Origin: an uncultured Oscillospiraceae bacterium
GTDB lineage: Bacteria > Bacillota > Clostridia > Oscillospirales > Oscillospiraceae
Assembly (NCBI GenBank): GCA_902497145.1
Contig: CABVDR010000049.1
Coordinates: 1 to 19,560 of the forward strand
DNA length: 19,560 nucleotides
Reading direction: 5' to 3'
In this document: piece after piece, positions 6,528 through 14,087 of the stretch
Position numbering within the stretch: position 1 is the first letter of the stretch
Layout: the number at the start of each line of letters is the position of its first letter
The notes under the pieces: generated by a model
The model's database searches: none
Told to the model about the DNA's origin: nothing
The model's input: the letters and a program-made list of their open reading frames with translations, nothing else
Program-made: the position numbers and the translations under genes

Positions 6528-7388
6528 ATGAAAGCCATCTCCCGCTGGCTGGACCGCTTTTGTTACAAACATCCCCGCTTCGGCATCCCCAACCTGATGA
6601 AGTTCATTGTCATCGGCAATGTGCTCATCTATTTGCTGGACATGTTCTCCAACGGCTATGCCTCTTTGCTGTTCATGTTCTACCCCAGCGCTGTCCTCCA
6701 CGGAGAGGTGTGGCGGCTCATTACCTTCCTGTTTATTCCCATGAACGGCTTCAACCCCAATGACATGTTCTCCATCTTGTGGTTTGCCATGGCCACCCTG
6801 TTCTACTACTATATTGGCAACGCCCTGGAGCGTCAGTGGGGCTCCACCCGGTTTACCGTATTCTACTTCCTGGGTGCGATCCTCAACCTCATCATCGGCT
6901 TTGCCTTCCAGACCAGCGTTACCATGTACTATGTGAACATGTCCATGTTCTTCGCCTTTGCCACCTTGTACCCGGAGATGCAGGTGCTGCTTTACGGCAT
7001 CCTGCCCCTGAAGGTGAAGTGGCTGGCCTGGGTGGATGCGGCCCTGTTTCTGTACGACATCATCCGCTACCTGATGCTGGGTGCCTGGGGCTATGCCCTG
7101 ATCCCCGTGGTGGCCATTCTGAACTACTTCATCTTCTTCTGGGATGATCTGATGGAGATTTTCCGCCGGAAGACCGGAAGAATGGCCTACCGCACCCGGC
7201 CCCAGACTATCAACTTCAAGAAGGCCCAAAAGGAAGTGCAGCAGCGTAAGGGTTATCTCCACAAGTGCGCTGTGTGCGGCATCACCGATGCGGACGATCC
7301 CAACATGGAGTTCCGGTACTGTTCCAAATGTAATGGCTACTACTGCTACTGCATGAACCACATCAATAACCACGTCCACGTACAATAA
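6528..7388 (+). CDS. Rhomboid-fold membrane protein, probably catalytically dead, with C-terminal zinc ribbon
   Basis: A 286-residue integral membrane protein. Rhomboid features are the L1-loop-like GEVWRLITFLFIP (59-71) and YYYIGNALERQWGSTRF (93-109) at the start of a helix series, with several hydrophobic segments up to about residue 206. The active-site GxSG of true rhomboid proteases is replaced by NMSM around Ser139, and no histidine occurs in the later membrane segments, so I infer no protease activity. A basic linker (213-243) leads to a cytosolic cysteine cluster: CAVC (247-250), CSKC (265-268), Cys273, Cys275 and His278. This fits a zinc ribbon. ATG 6528 follows AAGGAGGG, and a strong terminator follows the stop. 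It may be an adaptor or a membrane-protein binder; the function is not known. Confidence 0.8.
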   Translation: MKAISRWLDRFCYKHPRFGIPNLMKFIVIGNVLIYLLDMFSNGYASLLFMFYPSAVLHGEVWRLITFLFIPMNGFNPNDMFSILWFAMATLFYYYIGNALERQWGSTRFTVFYFLGAILNLIIGFAFQTSVTMYYVNMSMFFAFATLYPEMQVLLYGILPLKVKWLAWVDAALFLYDIIRYLMLGAWGYALIPVVAILNYFIFFWDDLMEIFRRKTGRMAYRTRPQTINFKKAQKEVQQRKGYLHKCAVCGITDADDPNMEFRYCSKCNGYYCYCMNHINNHVHVQ

Positions 7389-7396
7389 AAACAGGT

Positions 7397-7427
7397 AAGC
7401 CGGCCGCCAAATGGCGGCCGGCTTTTT
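7397..7427 (+). terminator. Rho-independent terminator of the rhomboid-like gene
   Basis: GCCGGCCGCC (7399-7408), loop AAAT, GGCGGCCGGC (7413-7422), then TTTTT, with two extra A-T pairs at the base. Confidence 0.95.
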
Positions 7428-7470
7428 ATCAGCCCAGAAGCGAAACGCAGTTTCGCCGGAAGCTTTTTTG

Positions 7471-7496
7471 CCTGCTTTTTTCTCGAAAAAAGTAGG
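7471..7496. other. Hairpin abutting the stop of the DUF3810-like gene
   Basis: CCTGCTTTTTT (7471-7481) pairs with AAAAAAGTAGG (7486-7496) around CTCG, one G-U pair. On the minus strand it directly follows the stop codon but lacks a following T-run, so its terminator role is uncertain. A second dyad, GCGAAAC-GCA-GTTTCGC, lies at 7440-7456. Confidence 0.45.
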
Positions 7497-8588
7497 TTAA
7501 GAAAAGTAGGCAACCAGCAAGTCTACACAGGCACCGTAAGAGCGCATCCCCAGTTCCTGGTCGTTTCCTTTTAAAAAGGAGTCATACACCTGCTCAGCCG
7601 CGTCCTCCACCGGAGAGGACAGCGCCGCCCAGTAGGCGTTGTTGTCGTTCCAGTCGGCAATCAGTTCCGGCGTAAAATACTGCTCCACAATAGCTTGCCA
7701 CCCCTCTGAATCCACCGGATACAGGGCATTGCACAGCTGAATGAGTCCCATCAGATACCCGGAGTAGACATACACCGGGTCCCCGCTGGTCACCGAGGCG
7801 GCAATGCCCACAAAGTTCGCCTCCTGCTCGGCGGCCACCATGCGCTGGTGGGCCATCTCGTGGGCGATAGTGGCCGGCAGCAGGCAGGCGGGGGCATCCA
7901 CATTCACGTTGGCCTCCCCGGTAAAGGGGAAGTACACCCCGGTAAAGCCCAGCCAGCTCTGCAAACGGGAGAAAAAGATAGGCTTGGCCCGGGTGGGATG
8001 CTCCAGGTGAAGGCTGGAAAACTCTTGGCCAATGGTCTCATAAATCGAGGGTGCCTTCTCAAAAATGGAGGCAGTGTCCTCGGCGAACAGTCCGTTCTCA
8101 TCCCGATGAACCTGGGTGGAATACTCCGCCGCCTTCTGGGCAAACAGCTCGGTCACCTGCTCCAGCTTCTCCACGGAGTAGGGCTGTACATCCAGCCCGC
8201 TGCGCTGTGTAAAGGTTGGGGCATAGTAGGCGGCATTCCACATCCAATCCAGACCACACCAGATCCACACCACTGCCCCCACCAGGGCCAGGAGCCGCCG
8301 GGCAAATACGCGCCCCTCCCGTTTGCGGAAAAGCAGCACCACCGCCCGAACGAGCCACACCACACCCAAAATCAACACCAGGGCGGTGAGCACCTCGGCC
8401 ACGGAGAACATGGGAAATACGGACCAAATGCGGGCCAAAAACTGCTCCACCGGGGCCATTACGTGGTCCACCCACCAGCCCATTCTGGCCTGGTCCCCTT
8501 TCAGCAATTCAAAAAGTCCCACCAGACACAAAGGCAGGACCAGCCCCGCGCCCCATTTGAGCCAAGTGATCTTATTTCCATGCTTCAT
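7497..8588 (-). CDS. DUF3810-like membrane zinc metalloprotease
   Basis: A 363-residue protein with three N-terminal membrane segments (about 8-26, 61-88 and 97-115) and a large domain carrying the zinc motif TIAHEMAHQR: His243, Glu244 and His247. A downstream acidic ligand is likely in EQEANF (Glu256). This matches the DUF3810 family, whose substrates are unknown to me. Start ATG 8588 overlaps the tmcAL stop as ATGA, so the two genes are translationally coupled. A longer open frame starting at 8627 lies inside tmcAL and is not needed. The predicted topology leaves it open which side of the membrane the catalytic domain faces. It could be a house-cleaning peptidase; a link to tRNA acetylation is only suggested by position. 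Confidence 0.82.
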   Translation of the reverse strand: MKHGNKITWLKWGAGLVLPLCLVGLFELLKGDQARMGWWVDHVMAPVEQFLARIWSVFPMFSVAEVLTALVLILGVVWLVRAVVLLFRKREGRVFARRLLALVGAVVWIWCGLDWMWNAAYYAPTFTQRSGLDVQPYSVEKLEQVTELFAQKAAEYSTQVHRDENGLFAEDTASIFEKAPSIYETIGQEFSSLHLEHPTRAKPIFFSRLQSWLGFTGVYFPFTGEANVNVDAPACLLPATIAHEMAHQRMVAAEQEANFVGIAASVTSGDPVYVYSGYLMGLIQLCNALYPVDSEGWQAIVEQYFTPELIADWNDNNAYWAALSSPVEDAAEQVYDSFLKGNDQELGMRSYGACVDLLVAYFS

Positions 8589-9808
8589 GGCTGCTCCACC
8601 CCCATCCGCACCGGGCCGGTGGTCCACTCTCGCCCCGGGATCGGGACACGCTCACCGCACAGGTCATATAGATCGGTACACCGAGCCTCCAGCTCAAACA
8701 GCTGCCGTCCCTCCAAGGGGAGCTGCCTGGCATGTGCCGGCTTGGTAAGCATGGGCAGAGAGGCTCGTTCCTTCATCTGCCGCAGCAGCTCCTGTCCCTT
8801 GGCATTGAAGCCCAGCACCCGGAGATAGGGCGGGCTATCCGGCCGATCCGCCTGGATGAGCCCCAAATAGGCCCAGGCCAGCAGCCTGCGCATCCGTGCC
8901 TGTGTCCAGTGCTTGGGCTTGGCCAGGGTAAAAAACTCCTCCAGGGAGCGGCACTGTTTTCCAGCCCGCTCCAGACGGGGCGTCAGTCCCTCCCCTGCTC
9001 CGCTGTCCGGGAGTTTGGCCCAGTCCTCCGCCGTCATGGTGCGCAGCTTAGCCAAGATCCCCCGCTCCATTCGCTGGAGACTGGGGAACCCGTTCCATCC
9101 TTCCTTCAGGACCTCCTGCCCTCCTTGGGGCAAATACGCTGACAGTTCTTCCCATTCTCCACGCTCCAGGAACACCCGCAGCTGGGTAGCGGAGAGATGA
9201 CGGGGACGCTCTGTCCCAGTCAGCAGGCTGTCATGGGCCGCTCCCTCCCTTCGAACGGTCATGGGCCGGATGCCGCTTTTCAGACTGTGCAGCGTCCTCA
9301 GGTACTCTACGCCCAGGTTGTTGTTTGGGTTGGAGAGCAGATCGGCCAGCTCCCCATCCAGTATTTCCCACGCCGCTCTCTGCCGGGCGGCTGCAAAGGG
9401 TTTTCCCCGGTCCAAAAAGCGGCGCAGCCCGGCCTCATACTCCGGGGTATTGAGACAGTCGGCAACGGCTTGAAGCTTGTCCACGTCTCCACACTCGCTG
9501 CCGAAGGACAGGATATCCACCACACCGCTTTTCTCCAACACCGTCACCGCCCCCCGGGCAAAGGACTCCGCCGAGGACATGGCCCACACAGTGGGCAGCT
9601 CCAGCACCAGGTCCACGCCGCCCAGGAGAGCCAGCCTGGCACGGGTCCACTTGTCCAGCACAGCGGGCCGTCCGCCCTGGACCCAGTTTCCGCTCATAAC
9701 GGCTGCGACCGCACTCTCTTCCTCCAGGGCAGAGCGGGCCGCGCGGATTTGGTAGGCGTGTCCGGAATGAAAGGGGTTATATTCGGCAACGATGCCAATG
9801 ACCTGCAT
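8585..9808 (-). CDS. tmcAL: tRNA(Met) cytidine acetate ligase (TmcAL, YlbM family)
   Basis: In Bacillus subtilis, TmcAL uses ATP and free acetate to form N4-acetylcytidine at the wobble base of elongator tRNA-Met. The 407-residue product begins MQVIGIVAEYNPFHSGH with the nucleotidyltransferase HxGH (His14, His17). It continues with MSGNWVQGGRPAVLDKW, ELPTVWAMSSAESFA, the SFGSECGD segment, and NNNLGVEYL, all characteristic of the family. ATG 9808 has AGGAGGT seven bases upstream, so the in-frame extension to 9862 is rejected. The DUF3810-like gene follows with an ATGA overlap. Acetate kinase is divergently adjacent, which links acetate supply and use. Confidence 0.93.
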   Translation of the reverse strand: MQVIGIVAEYNPFHSGHAYQIRAARSALEEESAVAAVMSGNWVQGGRPAVLDKWTRARLALLGGVDLVLELPTVWAMSSAESFARGAVTVLEKSGVVDILSFGSECGDVDKLQAVADCLNTPEYEAGLRRFLDRGKPFAAARQRAAWEILDGELADLLSNPNNNLGVEYLRTLHSLKSGIRPMTVRREGAAHDSLLTGTERPRHLSATQLRVFLERGEWEELSAYLPQGGQEVLKEGWNGFPSLQRMERGILAKLRTMTAEDWAKLPDSGAGEGLTPRLERAGKQCRSLEEFFTLAKPKHWTQARMRRLLAWAYLGLIQADRPDSPPYLRVLGFNAKGQELLRQMKERASLPMLTKPAHARQLPLEGRQLFELEARCTDLYDLCGERVPIPGREWTTGPVRMGVEQP

Positions 9809-9855
9809 GAGATTGACCTCCTGGTGGAATATCTTCCTCTTTTTCAGAAAAACGG

Positions 9856-9884
9856 TTGTCATCTGGGAGAAAGCGCGTTAGAAT
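9856..9884 (+). promoter_or_regulatory. Sigma-A promoter of ackA
   Basis: -35 TTGTCA (9856-9861), 17-base spacer, -10 TAGAAT (9879-9884). The start near 9891 leaves a leader of about 92 bases. The promoter lies inside the leader region of the opposite gene tmcAL. Confidence 0.65.
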
Positions 9885-9909
9885 AGGAATGTAAGCTGGG
9901 TTTGCCCCT

Positions 9910-9939
9910 ATTGTATTACAACATTACCGGGCCAGGCAA
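9910..9939 (-). promoter_or_regulatory. Sigma-A promoter of tmcAL
   Basis: Minus strand -35 TTGCCT (9934-9939), 18-base spacer, -10 TACAAT (9910-9915). A small dyad TTGTA-T-TACAA (9911-9921) covers the -10. Transcription would run left across the ackA promoter. Confidence 0.55.
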
Positions 9940-9982
9940 CCCAAAGCGTGTTTAAATTTGACGTGTGAAGGAGACGATTCCC

Positions 9983-11179
9983 ATGAATATTTTGGTAATC
10001 AACGCCGGCAGTTCTTCCCTGAAGTATCAGCTGCTCAATCCTGAGACTCAGGAGGTTCTGGCAAAGGGCCTGTGTGAGCGCATCGGCATTGACGGCAAGT
10101 TCACCTACAAGCCCACCGGCAAGGAGGCCATCAAAGAGGCCGACGTGGCCATGCCCACCCACTCTGAGGCCATCCAGACCGTGCTCCACGCCCTGGTGGA
10201 TGAGAAGAACGGTGTGATTTCCTCCATGGACGAGATCGACGCGGTGGGCCACCGTGTGGTTCACGGTGGTGAGAAGTTCGCCTCCTCCGTACTCATCACT
10301 GACGAGGTTATGGCCACCATCGAGGAGTGCAATCCTCTGGCCCCCCTGCACAACCCCGCCAACATCATCGGCATCAAGGCCTGCCAGGCCCTCATGCCCA
10401 ACACCCCCATGGTCGCTGTGTTCGACACCGCCTTCCATCAGACCATGCCCCCCGTGGCCTACACCTATGCCCTGCCCTATGAGTACTATGAGCAGGACAA
10501 GGTTCGCCGCTACGGCTTCCACGGCACCAGCCACAAGTACGTCTCCCAGCGCGCTGCCGCCATGCTGGGCAAGCCCATTGAAGAGCTGAAGCTCATCTCC
10601 TGCCACCTGGGCAATGGTTCCTCCATCACTGCCATCAACGGCGGTAAGAGCGTAGACACCTCCATGGGCTTCACCCCCCTGGCCGGTGTTCCCATGGGCA
10701 CCCGTTCCGGTGACCTGGACGCGGGCATCCTGGAGTACCTGATGAACAAGCACGGCTATAACATCGATGAGATGCTGAACATCCTCAACAAGAAGTCCGG
10801 CGTGCTGGGCATTTCCGGCGTGTCCTCCGACTTCCGGGATCTGGAGGCTGCCGCTCCCCAGGGTAATCAGCGTGCTCAGCTGGCCCTGGACTCCTTCGAC
10901 TACAATGTAAAGAAGTATATCGGCGCTTATGCCGCCGCCATGGGCGGGGTGGACGCCATCATCTTCACCGCCGGTGTGGGCGAGAATGGCCCCGACACCC
11001 GCGCCAACGTGGTTTCCGGCCTGGAGTACATGGGCGTGAAGCTGGACGCGGAGAAGAACAACACCCGCGGTAAGGAAGTGGATGTGGCTGCCGAGGACTC
11101 CAAAGTACGTATCCTGGTCATCCCCACCAACGAGGAACTGATGATCGCTATGGATACCGCCGCCATCGTGAAGGGCTAA
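9983..11179 (+). CDS. ackA: Acetate kinase
   Basis: Interconverts acetate plus ATP with acetyl phosphate plus ADP; in fermenters it makes ATP while excreting acetate. The 398-residue protein has all family signatures: MNILVINAGSSSLKYQLL at the N-terminus (ATP/acetate site), HRVVHGGEKF, FDTAFHQTMP, RYGFHGTSHKYV, HLGNGSSI, DTSMGFTPLAGVPMGTRSGD and FTAGVGENGP. ATG 9983 follows GAAGGAGA; the GTG at 9965 lies upstream of this ribosome site and is rejected. No phosphotransacetylase gene is next to it, unlike the common pta-ackA pair, so pta must lie elsewhere. It has its own terminator. Confidence 0.99.
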   Translation: MNILVINAGSSSLKYQLLNPETQEVLAKGLCERIGIDGKFTYKPTGKEAIKEADVAMPTHSEAIQTVLHALVDEKNGVISSMDEIDAVGHRVVHGGEKFASSVLITDEVMATIEECNPLAPLHNPANIIGIKACQALMPNTPMVAVFDTAFHQTMPPVAYTYALPYEYYEQDKVRRYGFHGTSHKYVSQRAAAMLGKPIEELKLISCHLGNGSSITAINGGKSVDTSMGFTPLAGVPMGTRSGDLDAGILEYLMNKHGYNIDEMLNILNKKSGVLGISGVSSDFRDLEAAAPQGNQRAQLALDSFDYNVKKYIGAYAAAMGGVDAIIFTAGVGENGPDTRANVVSGLEYMGVKLDAEKNNTRGKEVDVAAEDSKVRILVIPTNEELMIAMDTAAIVKG

Positions 11180-11195
11180 GTTTTCCTGCCATTTT

Positions 11196-11231
11196 GAAAG
11201 GCGCTGGAATGGTTCCAGCGTCTTTCTTTTT
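11196..11231 (+). terminator. Rho-independent terminator of ackA
   Basis: A 14-pair stem, GAAAGGCGCTGGAA (11196-11209) with TTCCAGCGTCTTTC (11213-11226), one G-U, loop TGG, then TTTTT. Confidence 0.9.
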
Positions 11232-11244
11232 CCCATTGAGGCAT

Positions 11245-11280
11245 AAAAAATCCCGGTTCAAAGCTGAACCGGGATTTTTT
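11245..11280. terminator. Bidirectional terminator closing the minus-strand transporter operon
   Basis: A perfect 16-bp stem (11245-11260 with 11265-11280), loop AAGC, with A- and T-runs at either end. On the minus strand it ends the operon after the YfcC gene. On the plus strand it backs up the ackA terminator. Confidence 0.93.
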
Positions 11281-11291
11281 ATAGGGTTGAC

Positions 11292-12683
11292 TCAGAAAGG
11301 ACCGTAACCGATGGCATTGGCAATCACAATGAGGATATAGGCCGCAACCATCATAGTGCCAATGGCCTTAATGGCGAAGCGGAACCACTTGCCGTAGTCC
11401 AGGCCGCACAGGGAGCAGCTGACCACGCAGCCGGCGGGCCACAGGTAATTGGTCAGGCCGTCGCCCAGCTGATAAGTAAGCACCATGACCTGCTGGTTGA
11501 TCCCCAGCATCTGACCCAGGGGGCTGAGAATGGGCATCATCATGACCGCCTTGCCGGAGCCGGAGACCACAAAGAAGTTCAGGCAAGTGACGAAGACGTA
11601 GATGATGAGCAGAGTGATCATGGGGCTCTTGCCCTGGAGAGCGTTGCCCATGTAGTAGACCAGGGTGTCCATAATGTTGGCCTCGTTAAGCAGCACCATC
11701 ACGCCGTTGGCAAAGCCGATGGCCAGGGCGGGACCCAGGACCCGGGCGGCGCCGGCGGTGAAGCGGTTGCACATCTCGGTGGGGCCAACCCGGAACACGA
11801 TGGCCAGGATGATCATGAAAATGATGTACGCAGCGGTAATATTGGGGAAGCTCCACTTCAGCGCCACACAGCCATAGCCTTGGATGACAACCAGCGCCAC
11901 AAAGGCGATGAGCGCAAAGATCCGGCGTCCATCCATGGGAACTTCCTCCCCCAGGTCGGACTTGGCAGCCTGATCTTTATACTCCTCGTAGCAGTAGCTC
12001 TTGGTGGGGTCCTTCCGGGTCTTGATTGCATAGTGGAGCAGGTAAGCCAGACCAATAAAGAAGAACACCAGGAACACCACAAAGCGGTAGCCCATGCCGG
12101 AGAAGATAGGCAGACCCACGATCTGCTGAGAGATGCCGGTGGTAAACATGTTCAGCATACCGCAGGCAAAGCTGCCGCAGGAACCCAGGATCACGGCGGC
12201 GGTACCGGTCAGCCGGTCATAGCCAGCCGACATAATCACCGAGACACCCAGGGCATAGAAGGGATAGGCACCCTCGCCGTAACCCAGCACACCGAAGATG
12301 TTGAACAGCACATACATAATAACCACCAGGCTCAGCTCTTTGCCCTTAGTGGCACGCACCAGTTTGTGGATACCAGCGGAGAAAGTACCGGTGGACTCCA
12401 GAAAACCCAGTACGCCGGAGCAGATGAGCAGGTTGGCCATGATGTTGATGCCGCCCACAATGCCGTTGTAGAAGGTTTGGAAGAAGGTATCCGGCATAAT
12501 GTATTCTTTTTCCACGAAATTAAATACATCCGGATTGACGATCTCACGGCCGGAGTTGGGATCCAGCACCCGCTCAAAGCTGCCGCTGGGCACAAAGAAG
12601 GAGACAACCCACACAATGACCATGATGATGGTCAGGATCACAAAGACGTGTGGGATACTGAAGGATCGCTTTTTCTTTTCCAT
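11292..12683 (-). CDS. YfcC/DcuC-family membrane transporter
   Basis: A 463-residue, highly hydrophobic protein with about 12 membrane segments. The basic start MEKKKRSFSIPHVFVIL, the FFVPSGSFER loop after the first helix, GLPIFSGMGYRF and the late NFFVVSGSGKAVMMMPILSPL with GLTNYLWP match the YfcC branch of the C4-dicarboxylate/short-chain-acid transporter group. Such genes often accompany M20 peptidases, as here (87-base gap), which suggests import of the M20 substrate or export of its product. The start ATG 12683 is the first in-frame start and has no ribosome site at normal distance. GAAAGGAG lies 28 bases away across a hairpin (separate entry). The gene ends at the bidirectional terminator at 11245-11280. 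Confidence 0.88.
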   Translation of the reverse strand: MEKKKRSFSIPHVFVILTIIMVIVWVVSFFVPSGSFERVLDPNSGREIVNPDVFNFVEKEYIMPDTFFQTFYNGIVGGINIMANLLICSGVLGFLESTGTFSAGIHKLVRATKGKELSLVVIMYVLFNIFGVLGYGEGAYPFYALGVSVIMSAGYDRLTGTAAVILGSCGSFACGMLNMFTTGISQQIVGLPIFSGMGYRFVVFLVFFFIGLAYLLHYAIKTRKDPTKSYCYEEYKDQAAKSDLGEEVPMDGRRIFALIAFVALVVIQGYGCVALKWSFPNITAAYIIFMIILAIVFRVGPTEMCNRFTAGAARVLGPALAIGFANGVMVLLNEANIMDTLVYYMGNALQGKSPMITLLIIYVFVTCLNFFVVSGSGKAVMMMPILSPLGQMLGINQQVMVLTYQLGDGLTNYLWPAGCVVSCSLCGLDYGKWFRFAIKAIGTMMVAAYILIVIANAIGYGPF

Positions 12684-12719
12684 AGCTGTCTGCGCGGCAG
12701 GCGCCCGCGCACTCCTTTC
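12684..12719 (-). promoter_or_regulatory. Hairpin-bridged ribosome binding site of the YfcC gene
   Basis: On the minus strand GAAAGGAG (12712-12719) is followed by one base. Then comes a hairpin, GCGCGG (12705-12710), a 7-base loop and CCGCGC (12692-12697), and then eight bases to the ATG. The linear gap is 28 bases; folding the stem leaves nine, a normal spacing. No other ribosome site or in-frame start fits. Confidence 0.6.
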
Positions 12720-12770
12720 GGTTTCATTGTGTTTTGACTGCCTGATTCATTTTCTATGGGTTTGGTTGGG

Positions 12771-13991
12771 TTATTTGCCGTGCTTGTTCAGCCACTCCAT
12801 GGCGCAGTTGGCGTGGATGGCGGCACCTTGGTAGAAGACACTCTCGTCCAGCACCATTCTGGGATTATGGTGGGGGTACTGGTCCGGTCCGCCGGCACCC
12901 AGAATCAGGAAGGTGCTGGGAACCTCCTCCGCCACGTAGCTGAAGTCCTCCGTCCCTGCCATGGGAGGCGTCTGCTGAATGTTCTCCGCCCCTACCACCT
13001 CGGCCACCGACTCCAACAGCTCCTTGGTGACGGTCTCATCGGTAAAGGTACAGGGACAGTTGAACATAGTAATCTCATACTCTCCGTGCCAGGCCTTAGC
13101 GTAGGCGTCCACGATCTCGGGCAGGCGCTCCAGCACATGCTTGCGGGCCTCCACGCTGTAAGTACGCAGGCCGATCTGCAAATCGGCGGTGTCGGGGATG
13201 ATGTTTACTGCGGTTCCCGAACGCATCACACCGCCGGACAGGGTAGCTACGGCCTGAGGCGAAATTTCCCGGGTCATGAGCATATTCAGCGCGGTGTAGA
13301 TCTGGTTGGCGATCATGATGGGATCCACACACAGGTCGGGGGTGGAACTGTGGCCGCCCTTACCCTGGATGTGGATGGCGAAGGTATCCAGGGAGGAACT
13401 GGCCACGCCGGAGCAGTAGGTCACCTTGCCCACCGGGGTGGTGGAGAAAATGTGAATGGCCATGGCGGCGTCTACCTTGGGGTTCTCCAGCAGGCCATCG
13501 TCGATCATAGTTTTGGAGCCGTAGCCCATCTCCTCACCGGGCTGGAACATGAGCTTGACGGTGCCCTTCAGCTCACTCTCGTGGTCCTTGAGCAGCTTGG
13601 CCGCCCCCAGCAACATGGCCGCGTGGGTGTCGTGACCGCACATATGGCTTGCATTGCGCTTGGAACAGAAGGGCAAGTCGTTGATCTCCTCCATGGGCAG
13701 AGCGTCAAAGTCGGCCCGCAGCAGGATACAGGGGCTCCCGCTGCCGATGGTCGCCACCACACCGGTGGAGGCGCGCATATCAGGAAAGCCCATCTTGATG
13801 TACTTCTGCCGCACACTCTCTTCCATCACGCCGCAGCGGCGGGAGGGAATCCCCATCTCCGTCAGCCGCTTTTCAATGTAGGCCGCGGATTCGGGGAGAT
13901 CCATCCCTACCTCAGGAATCTGGTGGAGATAGCGGCGGTCGGCCACAATCTGCTCTTGAAGCCCCTTGGCCTCTTCCAGCAACTCTTTCAT
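12771..13991 (-). CDS. M20-family amidohydrolase (aminoacylase/peptidase type)
   Basis: Zinc-type hydrolase of 406 residues that removes N-acyl groups or splits small peptides in the cytoplasm. Metal-site residues are visible: Cys118, His120 and His123 in MCGHDTHAAMLLG, the PGEE pair (151-154), His180 in AIHIF, and a late histidine in YPHHNPR. RADFDALPMEE is the family segment before the metal site. The dimerisation lid starts near SSLDTFAIHIQGKGGHSS. A linker at about 53-75 is longer than in typical hippurate hydrolases. ATG 13991 follows AAAGGAG at nine bases. The YfcC transporter follows. The substrate is not readable; N-acyl amino acids, aminobenzoyl-glutamate-like compounds or dipeptides are possible. 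Confidence 0.92.
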   Translation of the reverse strand: MKELLEEAKGLQEQIVADRRYLHQIPEVGMDLPESAAYIEKRLTEMGIPSRRCGVMEESVRQKYIKMGFPDMRASTGVVATIGSGSPCILLRADFDALPMEEINDLPFCSKRNASHMCGHDTHAAMLLGAAKLLKDHESELKGTVKLMFQPGEEMGYGSKTMIDDGLLENPKVDAAMAIHIFSTTPVGKVTYCSGVASSSLDTFAIHIQGKGGHSSTPDLCVDPIMIANQIYTALNMLMTREISPQAVATLSGGVMRSGTAVNIIPDTADLQIGLRTYSVEARKHVLERLPEIVDAYAKAWHGEYEITMFNCPCTFTDETVTKELLESVAEVVGAENIQQTPPMAGTEDFSYVAEEVPSTFLILGAGGPDQYPHHNPRMVLDESVFYQGAAIHANCAMEWLNKHGK

Positions 13992-14087
13992 GTTCGGGGT
14001 CTCCTTTCTGTCTCCAGTCTTCCAAACTCTAGAATATTACATGCCTTCCTCCCCGCCCAAAAACTGACCGGGGAGGCGGCACGTGAT
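13992..14087 (-). other. BrnQ-M20 spacer with a stem-loop and a weak -10
   Basis: A 7-bp stem, CCTCCCC (14070-14076 on the minus strand) with GGGGAGG (14048-14054), has a 15-base loop and no T-run after it, so it is not a convincing terminator. TAATAT (14034-14039) could be a -10 but only TTTGGG-like sequence is at -35 distance. I expect read-through from brnQ, with a possible weak internal start. Confidence 0.4.

Noticed and set aside
14048..14076. Terminator between brnQ and the M20 gene
   Set aside because: The stem is only 7 bp, its 15-base loop contains the T-run, and no T-run follows the stem on either strand.
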